Shown piece after piece: positions 1 to 12,172 of a stretch of DNA of 64,000 nucleotides. How positions within the stretch are numbered: the stretch's first letter is position 1; every line of letters begins with the position of its first letter. A program made the position numbers and the translations under genes. The stretch comes from Pyrenula massariospora (taxonomy: Eukaryota > Ascomycota > Eurotiomycetes > Pyrenulales > Pyrenulaceae): positions 496,001-560,000 of the forward strand of contig JAGFMI010000003.1 in the NCBI GenBank assembly GCA_021030905.1, given 5' to 3'. The notes beneath the pieces were generated by a model. That model made no database searches and was not told the DNA's origin. It was given only the letters and a program-made list of their open reading frames with translations.

Positions 1-745
1 GGCTCATTCGCAAGACGGTACCATCGAAGCCAGCGAAGCCACCAGTAAACTCGGGCGTGTCATATCCACAGCGCTCGCGCAGGCGAGCGCAAGTGTCGTC
101 TTGGACGACATCAAAGCCGACGCCCTATACTCACTAAGCTAGCCGACACCCTCACCACAGAGGGCCACTGCGCGCTCACGATCCCCGGCTCCGCCATAGA
201 CGGCTCCTCCATCATCGTAAACACTCTCTGGTGATTCGCCCGCGTCGACGCCGTCCCCTGGCGTCCGTGTAGGACCTCAAGAACGATGACTTCCACGCCG
301 CTTCCGAGGCCAACGCATTAGCCCCGCTGGCCCTCACACTTTCCAGCCAGCCACACTCCACGGTGTAGAACTATGTGCGCGTCGTCAACTTCACGTTGAA
401 CAACATGCTCGGTTTTCCAACGGCCGCGGCGTAGACGATGACCTTGGCCGAGCGCTATTCGGCGTAAACTAGACGCTGGCCGTCCAGGGCGCCCGCCCAC
501 GGGATCAAGGTCCTTTGTGTGAGTTCTCATCGCGGACCATCCGAATATGGAGCGGCGTATCTAGCGCTTTCGCGCTGGATATCCAGGCTGCGTTCTAGGA
601 GCCATGTTTTCTAGAGACGGGTGTGCTAATGGTGCTCATGCTGGCTAGTGAGGAGTGCACGGCGAGCGGGGAGGTGGTTAACACCGCGGGGTGGGTGGCC
701 AGGCGGAATCTGTGGAGGCGCACAGCGGAGGAAGAAGGGCGATAG
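1..745 (+). pseudogene. Decayed short-chain dehydrogenase/reductase (SDR), 5' end outside window
   Basis: Conceptual translation in shifting frames recovers an SDR from the Rossmann region to the C-terminus. A nucleotide-binding remnant ending in LGR at about 45-60 is followed by ALAQAxASVVLDDIKADAL. An RVVNFT-like strand lies near 390. The YTMTK-type catalytic segment lies near 432 and its Tyr codon is now a TAG. The end reads LASEECTASGEVVNTAG with a stop at 743-745. At least four in-frame stops (for example at 140-142, 232-234 and 432-434) and frame changes separate the pieces, so no protein can be made. The family is the FabG / peroxisomal multifunctional-enzyme SDR type, judged from the NTAGxWVAR end. 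Many changes are scattered over the gene, which suggests long decay. The upstream part lies beyond the window. Confidence 0.75.
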
Positions 746-2749
746 GAGAGAGGTATTTGAGCAGAACTAATGGTGGATTTTACCGAGTTCTAATCCGCGT
801 ACGTGCTTAGAGAACAGAATAGGCTACGTGGACTGGCGCTTCGTACAAGGCCTCCCGCTATGATACAGCTCCGGTTAGATGGAGGAAGATGATCGCACAA
901 GGTCTAATTCTTTCAGCAACGCTGAAATCGAAAGTCACGACACTTGCTGTGCAACAACTTGCTCCTCATCGAGCCCAAAGCCCAGGCCGCTGATGGGTAT
1001 GCTTACAGCGAGCCACCCACCCTTCTCTAGTTTCTCTCCCAAACCCCAAACACATCTTACCTTCCAACCCTCTCATCCCCATGCTAGACCGCACTCACTC
1101 CCTAAACTCATCCGTCTCCTCCGCCCCGCCTTGCCTAACCAAGCCCCTTCCACCACCCCCTTCCCCTCTCCCCGTCTCCCCTGCGCCTCTATACGAACCC
1201 AGCCCAGACCTCACAGCGAAGCACATACCAAAGCACGCGCGCTTCAGGGCCCCGAACGACCAACCCCCGGGGTGGACATGTCCCAATCCCTCATGAAGGC
1301 AAGGTGTCTAAAGCGAGACGACGCCGAGTCCGTATGATAGAGGGTAGCTCTCTATCCATGGCTTTCCTTGTCTGCCTCGTCTTGGTGGGCGTCGTGTTGG
1401 AATCCGGGGGGGGGGGGGGGGGGGGGGGGGCGGAGTTGCATCGAGGGCAGATCGGATCGCCAGTGGATCCCTGAGGAAGGAGCTTTGGGAGTAGTGGAGG
1501 GGAATGGTGTGCGGGATTGTGCTTGGGAGAGCTGGTGGCGGTGTGGGATGGGATCGTTGGGACGGTTTGCTTGGAGGAGGGGCGAGGCGAGTGAGAGGGG
1601 GCCTGTGACAGATGTGGCTGGATGTGGTTGGTTTCCTAGGGAGGGAAGGAGGAGGATGGCCTTTCGTGGAGGTGCCTCAGATTCGCCTTGTCACGGATCT
1701 TGACTCCGGTGTCAGTGATGACATGCAGGCGAGGCTAGTATTCAGAAATCACGAATTGTAGCACTGGCACCACGCCTGGCTGATTACTGGATGCGCCACA
1801 ATTTCTGACACCCAGCCTCGAGAGCAGTGAGCAAAATGATTTCAGTCTCAAGTCCTGATGCCCTCTCCAACCATTACAGTCTTTTCCAATTCTTTATCTC
1901 TTTGCGTCCCTCTTCATGCGTTCCTCTTCAAGCGGCCCCCGCAGCCATGGCAAAAGATAAAGCCGGGTCTCGCACCAAAACTCCAGCTTCCGCTAGTGCG
2001 TCGTTGCTATGTAATCGCCAGCCACGATCAGCAAGACGAGCAAGGAGACCCAGCCAGGCGAAGTTTGCTGAATTCTCCATCCTCATATGTGGTCTAAGGC
2101 TGCATACGGCTCTCCAATCGGTATTCATCCCGGTGTATCCAGGAGCGGGTGATCTCCTGTCGTACTCTAAACGCTCATGAGTTAGGAGTTAGCAATATAA
2201 TGGAATATGCAAAGAAAGCTGCACAGAATTGAGATAGCGTGCATAGGATGTCTATGAAGGTGGCGATGTCGTGATGCGGCGACACGTAGAAGTTAGCTTA
2301 CTTTCGAAGGGCGGCACTTGAACTGCCTAGAGTCACTGTCAGTGCAGCAACCAAGGGTGGTGGTCAGGTGAGGCGAACTGCGTGCAGGAGGACAAAGGGA
2401 GTTAGCACTTTGAAAAAGTTGATAGCATCTCTGGGCACCCATCTCGGCTCTGGTGGACGCAATGCGGAGAGGTCTTGTGTATCGGGTAGCGCGTTGAGAC
2501 TGGGGATTCCTCGGTTAAGTTGATAATCGCACACCTAGCATTTCAGTGAGCAGTTTCAGAGGTCGTGAAGGGATGTGAAGACCGTAATTATAGCTCTCAT
2601 TGGATTTTGCTCTTCTGAATATTCGTCTATAACTGCGGAATACGTTGCGGCTTTGGTCGACGGAGAGGTGTGGCAGCCGGAATTCCTCCCGGCCGCTCTG
2701 GAAGAGAACAAATCAGGAGTCATATGGAAATTGCTGGCAAGATTCATTA
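746..2749. other. Gene-free stretch with strand-asymmetric low-complexity DNA
   Basis: No convincing gene on either strand. Positions about 1000-1300 are C/T-rich and about 1400-1700 are G-rich on the + strand. They open long but repetitive frames (Pro/Ser or Gly/Trp/Arg) that look like composition artefacts. A run of 25 G lies at 1406-1430. Confidence 0.6.
1406..1430 (+). repeat. (G)25 homopolymer
   Basis: Twenty-five uninterrupted G residues in a G-rich flank. The length may be uncertain because of sequencing slippage. Confidence 0.9.
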
Positions 2750-3327
2750 TTACATCCAGTTGTCAATGTCATACCATTCTTGATACGTTAAGGCCGTCTG
2801 TGCTTCGTGAGGCATGGGACGCTGTCTCTCTGGCTCGTAGTTGCTAGGATTTTCCGGCTCAGGATCTTCCCTAAGCCTCCATCTAGTCTCATTATTCGGA
2901 TCTGGATCTCTGCGATCATTATCACAGTAGTAGCGATAATTCGCTTGATTTCGATCGTTATGAGGCTCCGGGATCATATGCGATATGTCGCTCAATATAC
3001 CTATAAGACAAAATGAATAAGTTGGCGGCAAGCTGAGGATTGTAACATAAAATGCGACTTACTGATAACCTCGATAACATTTTCCGGATAGTCTCTTCTT
3101 TCTGTTGGTGTGAAGAGCCGTGGAAAATAAGTTAATGGTACTATATCCCACGTTTGCGACAATCGAGCGCTTGCTCTACCAGCCCACAACAAAAAGTCGT
3201 TAAATGCCAACTCAAAATGAATATCTGGGCGACGACATGACTGATCGATCCAGTATGTAAGAGGATCGGAGGATACATGAGCTGCTAACACGATGGTAGA
3301 GAGTGCATAAACTGTTAGTATGTTCAT
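2750..3327 (-). CDS. Small secreted zincin-like protein without catalytic motif
   Basis: Two exons on the minus strand, 3063-3327 and 2750-3000. The 62-nt intron is 3001-3062 (donor GTAAGT, acceptor TATAG). They join in frame to 171 aa. The ATG at 3325-3327 gives a typical signal peptide (MNILTVYALSTIVLAAHVSS). The mature part contains YWIDQSC, a LLWAGRASARL helix and, across the splice, NDRNQANYRYYCDNDRRD. This order (IDQSC, a RAS-type helix, YCDND) is that of the N-terminal half of fungal secreted metallopeptidase-like (deuterolysin/zincin fold) proteins. No HExxH is present and the protein stops where the catalytic half would begin. It is a natural short variant, an effector-like derivative or a truncated gene. 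The splice closure supports a real gene; the function is not known. Confidence 0.55.
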
Positions 3328-4184
3328 GTCTCGTTCGCGGAGCAGGTTATGAACCAGAGCTCTCAACAAACAACTTTTATGGCGCGAATGAGATGTGACT
3401 TCCACGTCCAATATCTGGGACTATGCCCCAAGAAGAAGTTATATTCATCATGAATGTAATCGAAAGCTTTAAAAACGATCTGTCTCCCTTGTTCCTGATG
3501 GCTATGTAGAGCTCGGTCCCAGTTGTTTTGTTTAGGCAACCCGGGCCGTCGCTGCCCTGGCAGTGCAGAACTGACCTAAGTTCTGCACAGCTTCTCCAAG
3601 CGCGAGCCAGTGGCAGCTCACACAAATAGAGTTTCCAATTTCAAAACAGAGGCTAAGTCGTGGAAACATTACTAGAAATGGATGAATGTTTAGCTTTCTT
3701 AGGTATATCTTACTTTTCGCCATTAGTTTCACTGTACATGATTGTTAGAGCCAAGTCCCAAGAAGATACTTGCACGATGCTAGACATGAGCGCTCACTGA
3801 TTTGATTTCATTGATCTGACACCCTTGGTCCTTGAGCGAAAGGCTGAAAGCTTTCCCTCCAAGAACTGCGTCACGAAGGCTGGGCAAAAATCGGATGCGT
3901 AGCAGGTGGGTAAGACGATTCAAATGTGGCAAGGGAACGATTTGTTATAGGATCTAAGCTGGAGAAATACCCAAGCCGAGGCGCAGTTAAGAGGCAATCT
4001 AATCCCTGACGAGAGAATAAGTGTGAGATTTGTCCAATGTTGCGTAATCGTCATTTCTTTAAAGAATGTGAATGATCCTTGCTGGTAGAGTCTTAATGAC
4101 CTGTCTTCATAACTAGTCCAAGTAAGCATGAGCTAACAGAGTAGCTAGCATCCTTCTCTTCCTCCTAAGACTACTTAGATAGCT
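3328..4184. other. Intergenic, nothing recognised
   Basis: Only short frames without recognisable motifs. It holds the upstream region of the secreted protein and the 3' flank of the tyrosinase. Confidence 0.5.
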
Positions 4185-6559
4185 TCACCCAGACATAGCA
4201 CCGGCCGTCAACCCAGTACCATTTCCTCTACCCTCCCCATTCCGAGCAGTGGTGATCTCCGGATAAATCTTCACATCTTCCGCATATGTAGGAAGCTGTG
4301 AATCATCGTCTGGCAGGGTGACCTCGTTGGAAACTACAAACACCGTGAGGTTGGAGACTTGGCTTCGATCTTCCACAATTGTACCATCGAGCTGTATTGT
4401 GTCCGGTTAGTGCCATTCTTGCATCGTAGGATGATTTAACGGAAAGGAAGCGATCATTACCTTTGCGACTCGCCAATGGAGGTTCTTAGTCAAGTAAGGT
4501 TTTACACTCTCTTCGGACAGATCATCGATAATTCCAGCTAGGTAACGCTCGACAAGGGCTACGGTGAGAGGGATCTGGCCTGTCACCTGAATGTGCTCAC
4601 GCTGGTCATCCAAACATTTGGCACACTTGGTGGTGCTGGGCTGACCCAAGGGCGCAAAAGTGCCCACGTGGCTCGGCGCGACAGGCCATAGAGCAACGTT
4701 GGACTCAGCGGGATCGCCTAAGAATACGTGGACGGTATATGCGCCGCCTAAGGAATGCTTTTCGGCGCCAATGTTAGTAATCCACTCTAGATACTTATCG
4801 TTGGGGGCGAGGTCTCTGAGAAAGGGCTTAGAAGGTTCCAACGAAGTCTTGAGGAGATACTCGGCTCGGGGCATTTCTGCAACAACGGCGTTTAGCTGCG
4901 CTACGGTCGCTGGTTTGTCCTGGACTTCAATCTGCTGCACAGCGTGTACCTGAGGGAGGATATGTTCTCCAGCAGTCGGAATGTGTTTCTTGCTTTTCTG
5001 AATGGACTTCCAGATTGGGACATATATTTCACCAAGCTTGTCAAGTAGCGCCTTCTTGTCTTGGAGCTCAGGATATGAATAGCCGAACTTTTCGACCGAT
5101 CGTACCATATCTGACTTATACCAGCTGTTTTTGTCAGGCCGGAACGGGTACAGTGGGGTGTCAATATTCTCGTTGCCATTGAGTGGTACTGCAAACGATC
5201 CCAAGCCGGCTAGTCTGTCCACAACAAAAGTATTTTCGCCCGTCTCCCCTTTGTGAATCATTTGCCAAATGGCAAATAGGCGATCAATGTTTCTGTAAAT
5301 GCGTTAAAAGACGTGCGTTCGTCATAACCTATAGACTTACGCGTGGTCTGGATCAAGTCAGTAAATCCCCCCGTAGCTTTAGGATCTACTTACGCAGCCA
5401 GAAAATAGGATCGAAAGCAGATACAGGTACGCTCGCCATATGACCACCATATGAGATATCATCATTAGGGTTGCCAGTGCCACCAGTCAAGTTGTGGACT
5501 GCATTGTGGATATCTTCTAAACTGCCCCAGTTCGCGGCATCGTTAACGATGTTGCCTTGTTCATCCTTCCGCATACGATTGCTGCTCACGGCAGGGAAGG
5601 TATGGTACTTGAAAAGAATGTATGCTGTACGTTCTGTTAAGTTGCGCTCGGGAATAAGGGCTGGCAATGCCTTGGATTTAGAATGGGGATCGTTGAAAAA
5701 AGCCCGCATATTGGCCACGATGTTATCATTGGGGCCTTGGGGGTCGGGGTAACGAACTGTAGTCCGGTAGGGGAACCCATCTTTACCGAGCATCTTTTCA
5801 AATTTTAGCAACGGAATATGACAGATTTGGAGCACTCACCGTAATGTCTTCTGCAGTACCATCTGGGAAAGTGTATGCGTACAAGGGGTTCTTGGGGTCA
5901 AGGGCTTCTGGCGGCACGATAGGAACACCTTTTCTTGCCCAATCCCAGTAGGGAATCCGGAAATTTTCAGCAGCGGCCATGTAAGCATGCTTTTTTGGAT
6001 GTTTGGTGTCAATGTCCTGCGCAACTTGCTTGACGTGGTGGTGGAGCGCTGACTATAAAACGTGAGATGGTCTACAGAAATGCACTGCAGGACAAACCTC
6101 AAACAGCGCCAAGTAAGGGCGGTGCCAAGTCAGAAATAAGATCGAAGAGTGAGTGCAAAAGCCTCCGAACCAGTCTTGTCCCGTGGGATCGAATGGTTTG
6201 CGGGGGATGTCATCGTTCCATTCTTTGTCGGGCCATTTTGTAAAGGGAAGCCCGTGAATTCCTTGGAGGTTAGCAATCACGATGGAGTGGTCGCTATTGT
6301 TCCCTTACCAGCAATCTGAAAGTAAGATAGCGGGTCGTCTTTGTCCACGGCTTGGAATTTCTTGAGGCCCTCAAAATAGAGATGTCTAGCCTCTTCCGAG
6401 AAATTAGAGTCACCGATCCATGGACGGTTTGGAGTAATTTCTGGCTCATCTCAGCATGAATATAATCATGTGGAGTTTTAAAGCGGTCATACCCCCATAA
6501 GGCACTTTGACGCCGGTAGCTAAGTACTTATTCCATTCATTGCTGGTCTCGGTTGCCAT
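4185..6559 (-). CDS. Tyrosinase / polyphenol oxidase, eight exons
   Basis: Type-3 copper enzyme that oxidises monophenols and diphenols to quinones, as in melanin formation. Exons on the minus strand: 6493-6559, 6309-6440, 6098-6261, 5840-6052, 5394-5793, 5341-5347, 4461-5292 and 4185-4391. They sum to 2022 nt in one frame, 673 aa. The CuA ligands are H69 (GIHGLPF), H104 in FCTHSS (Cys102 two residues earlier is the usual thioether partner) and H113 in [11 protein letters not shown]. CuB is H288-x3-H292 ([11 protein letters not shown]) and the HHANIDR motif at 326-332. Residues after about 340 form the long C-terminal domain usually removed on activation. No signal peptide is visible (start [11 protein letters not shown]), as in intracellular fungal tyrosinases. 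The sixth exon is only 7 nt and supplies most of the His-His pair of CuB. The gene stands alone, so its physiological substrate is not indicated. Confidence 0.95.
5341..5347 (-). other. 7-nt microexon of the tyrosinase gene
   Basis: On the minus strand the order is ...TTCTGGCTGC|GTAAGT, then ...ATCCAG|ACCACGC|GTAAGT, then ...TTTACAG|AAACATT. Splicing both introns (5348-5393 and 5293-5340) gives FWL-H-H-A-N-I-D-R, the invariant CuB motif. Leaving out the 7 nt, or keeping either intron, destroys motif and frame. The first His codon is split over the upstream junction. The second His codon lies wholly inside the exon. Confidence 0.85.
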
Positions 6560-8870
6560 GATGTTGATAAGATCCAATGATCAATCTGAATTTTTCAAGG
6601 AAGAGGAAGTCTTTTTGAACGTGATCCGAAACTGGTGCACAAGGTGGTTTATATAAACCTCTGATGGTCTCAACCTTCTCACGGCGATCGTTCATTGATC
6701 AGCTATTTCAATCCAGGTTTAGGGCACGCTTTTCACCGGAGCTCGGCCTGGATTGAGCAATCTATGGTCTGTGGTTGGCTGAAAGCCGCTAAGAGCAAAC
6801 ATCAAGAAGACCATTGAGATCTGCTGTTAAGGATCCCTTGCCTGGAATGGAGACTTGTCTTGAGAAAGATGGCTAACCTAGGTTGCCAAATCATGTTACC
6901 ACGAGAACCCATCTTGCGTGGACAGTGGCTAGCTGAAAGAATGTTCCGGATGACTGTGGGACTTTTCGACGAAAAGCAGCATTGGCGCAGGCAAGGAGGA
7001 CTTTTCACCTACAAAGTTCAGCCAGCCATAGAGACTTGGCGTTGGCCTAGACCAAGGGTATACGAATCATGGCAGTTGATATCGATTGATGACGCCAATC
7101 ATACCTAAGTACCCTAAGAGGGGCTCTTCATTGTGACATGACTTGGTGTGGCTGCATTCATCATGATCAGATAATTCATGGCTGTCACAGACAGGAAAGT
7201 GCCTTCCACCTCGGCCCGAAAGAAGATATATCGATAGGCACGCTGCATAGATTCGGACTATGCAGCTGAGTTAAAGTATACGCGGCTTAGACTGGCATTA
7301 GTGTCAATAACCCTCGCATTAGGCGAAGTTCGCTCGCCGCAAAAGTTTCGATGAAGTTTTCGCTGTAGATCTTGATAGCTTGGCTACGTAATGAATCGAT
7401 GGGCCTAAGACAAAGCGAGAAATTGTGCAGAACTTTTTACTATCAACGGCGCACCGTCGTGAGTCAGGGCAAGGCCGCCAGACGAAAAAAACAGGACGAA
7501 ACGGGCCAAAGGGCCTGGCACAGCTAACTGAATTAGGCCTCCGGGCGCCTCCATTCCCCATCGAAAATCCGTGTGTTTGAAATCTCACAACTCTACCAAA
7601 GTGAGCTTGAATGACGCCTAGAGCTCTGCAAAATGATTCAATCAGTAGTACTACTTGCTAATATTCTAGTAATTTTGAAATACTCTCTATGTTGTAGTTT
7701 CATATCCTTAAAATTTTGGCTTCTGGTGTCTCACTTTTTTGCACCTTTGTGCCTGCTTCAGAGCTGTGACGAAATGGATCGTCCGGTCACACCGCCTGAT
7801 GCAATTCAACAAGATCGTCAGAGCCTCTCGCATTCATCTAGCGATGCACGAGACCGCATGGCAGGATGGACGCGAAAACCGTTGTGGGCGGGCGCATTGT
7901 GTTCCAAAAAGCTTTAGCTGCTGAGGTGTGTTGAGATCGAGCTTGACACTACTTGCTTGCCATCGGCGCCTGAGCGATTGAACTTGTCCTCTGGATGGAT
8001 AAGAGCAGTATAGCTCGACTCATTAGCTGCGGAACGGACCACGGCCCGATCCTTGAGAAGCTTTCATCCGCGCTGGGTGATGTGGACATCCCATTTACAG
8101 GTCCTGGATTGTACGCGAGGCTCACCGCTCACCGAAAGTAGTCGCCGGTTGTGCTATGACGGAGCCGAAGCAATCATTCTAAGCCTATTGAAAGATAGAA
8201 GAGCACTGCTCTATGAGCTTTGTGCAAACGTAGGAATAATTATCCCTCTAAGGCATCTGAGATACTTAGCCGAGTTCCTACTGCGGTTCTTCAAACCTGT
8301 AGAGCAGAGTGAGGATTCCAGCAAGGATCCACGATTGTCCATGAACTTTAGCGGTCGATCATACACATGCTGGGCGTTTTCAGGTGCTAATGGGGTTAAG
8401 GAGGGGTGGAGGCTCTAAAGAAATTGACATACGTCACATTTTCCCCTTGACATACCCCATACCATTTAGAGCCATCGTTCTAGACCCTTACAACTGTGCT
8501 GAGCGAGTTGGCATGGGGTTGAAATCGAAGTCCGAGCCACTTTCCTTCCAAAATATTGGTAAGAGGGGTTTTCCGACTTACAGTCGTCTTGGAAACACCT
8601 ACGTATTCTCCGGCATGAATTCAGTCTCTACACCGTGGCAGCAAAATCGACACATCTAGATTCCGACCAAAAATTAGACACGCACGGGCTGTGATGCTCA
8701 AGCGACAATGGATGCTAGAAAGAGAAGAGGCTGTCGTATGATAACAGCTTTTCGAGCCAGTCTCATTGTGCAAAATATATCCAAACACTAAAATTTAGCC
8801 AGATCGCAGCTGAGTAGCTCCTAACTAACGATACAAACACGCCTAAAATTGATATGACAAGTTAGAGTCT
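6560..8870. other. Gene-free stretch, 2.3 kb
   Basis: Frames up to about 120 codons exist (for example + strand near 8053-8418) but show no motif, no conserved-looking start and no plausible splice partner. I see no repeat or RNA gene. Confidence 0.5.
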
Positions 8871-11800
8871 TTACTCATCGTACTCGAGCACGAGCGACGT
8901 AGGGATAGGCGACTCCTTCGAATTCGCATCCAGATAATGCCTCATCGTAATCCCAGCAAGCTCATGCTCAACGACCGTGAAATTTCCCTGTTTCCCTGGC
9001 GCCCTTCTCACATTCTTCAGCTTGAACACTTCCCTCAGCGTTGCAGCCAGCGAGGTTCCCACCAGTCTAGTGCCAAAGCAGAAATGCAATCCATGCCCAA
9101 GGAGCGTATAATCCTTGAAAGGGCGATGTGGATTTAGCTTCTCAGGCTCCGGGAAGGCAGCAGGGTCTACAGCCGCCTTGGATGTCGCGATGAGAATGGT
9201 GTGGCCAGCCTTGATGTGAACAGGCCCGCGTGCGCCGTCGACAACAGTGACGTCCTTTGCAGCGACGCGGGGTAGCCCCGGCACAACGCCGGCGTGGCGC
9301 ATACCTTCAAATACGAAGCCCTGAAGCTCTCTCTCTGATGACGTTGGATCCATGTGCGCGAGTTGGATGATGCGCTCTTTATATTGCTCGTAGCCTGGGC
9401 TTAGAAAGAGGTCGATCAGTAAGGAGGCCTGTTGCGTGATGTTACCGGCGACCGGAGCACCCATGCCGATGCAGTCTCCGACCATATCGCCAATTGGTAA
9501 CTTTGTGTCATTGAGAGCGTGGTAAATACGGTCAGCATCAGGGCCGACTTCGAAGGCGCCACCCTTTTCCAACCAGTCGACAACGACCTCTTTGGCTCCT
9601 TGTTGGGTCTTGAGATGCGCTTCAAAAATGGACCGAAGAGGGGCAGCGGCTTTCATTGCGCCTTCCCGGAGTTTCCATTCATTACCAGGGATGATATTGA
9701 AGCTCTGGTACATGAACAACACGAGGTATGCGGTGAAAGCCTCATAGATGGACAATAGACCATGGGGCTGCTCTTGGGTCTTGAGCGGGAGCGCGAAGCG
9801 TTCGGCGAGCCATAAGATTGGCGTAATATTGGTGACATCACGGACAACATCGATAGACTTTCTGCCTTTGGAAAATGACAATGAGTTCTTCTGAATGAGC
9901 TTCTCGACATTGGTACTGAAGAAATCGGAAACATTCTTTTCGAAGCCTTCTTCGAAGAACACTTTGTGAAGAATGTGAGATCGGTCGTCGTGTCGCGCGG
10001 CATCATCCCAGCCGATCATAAAATCATGACCATCTGTGCAGTTGCGAATTGCAGCTTGGTACATGACTCGGAAGTTATCACGGTCTTCGAATACTTTCTT
10101 GCAGCCTTCCTGTGTCTGGATACTGATGATGCTACGATCACTCGGCGGCCTCGCCAAATCATATTTCTCCACTACTTTGTTGCCCTTCAGTATACCCTTC
10201 GCAGCTTCGGGCGTATAGAATGGCAGAAGAGCATAAGGCGAAGTACCAGTGAATTCGCCCGGCAGGCCATTGAAGAGAAGCTGCGGGAACATACCACCGT
10301 ATGAGCCAGCCGGTGTTTCTTGAAGCTTCGCAGCTCCCCAATGCGTGAGAGTATTGCTGTTGAAATCGTAGCTTAAAAATCGGTCTCCGCGGACCAAGGC
10401 AACTGCATCGTCTAGAATTCCTCGCCCGGTCGTCTGACCTGGACATACGCCGCTTCCAGCCATAGCGGGTTTCGTGCATTCCGCCATTAGACCCGGGTAC
10501 AGTTCGAGGTTCTCAATATTCCCATAAAGAAGCTCGGCAGCTCTTGCCACCTTTTTGTCTGAATTCCAGCTTTCGAAATTTTCATACGCTTTAAGGTTCA
10601 GATATCTGCGGAATCTGAACCAGGAATTTAGTTTGTTCCAATAAAATTTCGGCGAGATGATAACACTTACTCATTTAGTGTGCACACATTGAAAAGATTT
10701 CGAGCCTGCAGTTGGCCCATAATGTCGACGACCTTCAGGCTAGCTGGGGTACCATGAGCTCCAAACTCGTGAGCCGGCTCTTCAACGCAGCCTTTGATAA
10801 TTTCAGCGAGATCAGCATCACTGAATTGTCCGTCAGCCTCCCTCTTGAGACCACCGAAGGTCCATTCCTTGGGAGGTGTTGTCATCAATTTTCCCCCGTA
10901 ATCCATCATTACCTTTTGGAACATTTCGACCGTCACATCTTCGAGGGAATTTAAATCGGGAAATGTATGCCTTAGCAGATCCTCCATCCATTTATCGTCC
11001 GCGGCACTTAATGCTGCGTGCCAATGATAAAGGACAGCGAATTCAACAGAGACAACATTCCCACAAGCACGCTCAACACATCTGCCGTGCTGCTTGATCT
11101 CTTTGCCTAGATTGAGCGACCATTCGGAATCAGCTCGGGGGGTGTTCAAAATCGCTGCAACATAGTCCTTGAGCACGACTGAAGCGAAAAAGCCGACATT
11201 GATGTTTCGGGTGATTTGGAATATATCTTCATCTTGCCTATAGTTTACGTGTTAGTATAAACAATACCCAGTTGTGTACCTGCTTGTGGCTTACGATTTC
11301 TTGGCTTCATCATCTAGTGTGTCCCAGGGCTTATACTTGCCATCTTCGTTAACGGAAAGCAGGCCTTCGGCAATGTGATTGTGATTCCTCGAGAACATGA
11401 TGAGAACAGCGACGACCCCAGGAGGCATCATCATGATTCTCTCCGAGGCAATTGAGTCAGGCCAAATAGTTCCATTGTGGTAAGTCCGCACCCGCTTTTG
11501 CTCCTTCTCCGTATTACCGTACAGAGTACTGAGATCGACGTAGCTTGACGTCTCATTGATCCATTGATCTTTTCTGGAGGTCTGGAAGCATTCGTGAATG
11601 ACTACCGTTGCGAATGAGAAGAAGAGTCGATTCAGGCCAGAGGGGTGTTGGCGAAAAGGGCCTTCACGCTTGAGAAGTGCCTCGTAAACGTCTTCGACGT
11701 TGGGCAGGCTAGGTCCCTTGGGCTTCATAGGCGGCACACTTCTCGAGTATGGCGTTCCTGCTTTTCCCATCTCCGGAACCCACGGGTTGTTGTTACCGCC

Positions 11801-12172
11801 GTCATGTCGTCGATATCGAGATGCTGGGCCAGCTACCGTTGTTGCGGGATGGGGTAGATCGTGCCATAGCATTGAGATGAAGCCGTCAGAAACCTTCTCG
11901 CTGAGGCCACTGTTTAGTGGTAGGCTCTGGAGCATAGAGACTCCATGTTCGAGCAAAAGTTCCTTGTCATCCAGTGGCTCTCCAGACGCCAGGCTCGTGA
12001 GAGCTTCAACAACTGTTTCGGTATTTTTGAGACCAAGATGCCTCACATCATGGCTAATGCTGGTTTTTTCGCTAAGAATGCTGCCATTTGCAGCGTCTGC
12101 GGACCTTCCATCAGCCGCGGAAGTTGGTTTTCTCCTCAGAGAACCAAATAGAGATTTCAATTGCCCGGCCAT
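8871..12172 (-). CDS. Psi-factor-producing (Ppo-type) fatty acid dioxygenase / P450 fusion
   Basis: Bifunctional oxylipin enzyme. An N-terminal heme peroxidase/cyclooxygenase-like dioxygenase domain makes a hydroperoxide of linoleic or oleic acid, and a C-terminal P450 domain rearranges it. Exons 11295-12172, 10671-11237 and 8871-10614 join in frame to 1062 aa. The start is the ATG at 12170-12172 (MAGQLKSLFG); the frame is open further upstream but has no earlier ATG in it. The distal heme His is probably H193 (VIHECFQT). The catalytic Tyr363 and proximal His366 lie in YHWHAAL. In the P450 part the N-x-x-Q motif is N873/Q876 (GNITQ), the E-x-x-R is in EGMRHAG, and the heme thiolate is Cys994 (GHGLHFCFGTRL). 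Spacing is that of Aspergillus PpoA and Gaeumannomyces diol synthase. The retained Cys and N-x-x-Q suggest an active isomerase, as in PpoA rather than PpoC. Regiospecificity cannot be read from the sequence. Confidence 0.93.

Noticed and set aside
879-1337. 152-codon frame on the + strand
   Set aside because: Pyrimidine-rich DNA gives Ser/Pro/Thr/Arg-only peptide in two frames at once; composition artefact.
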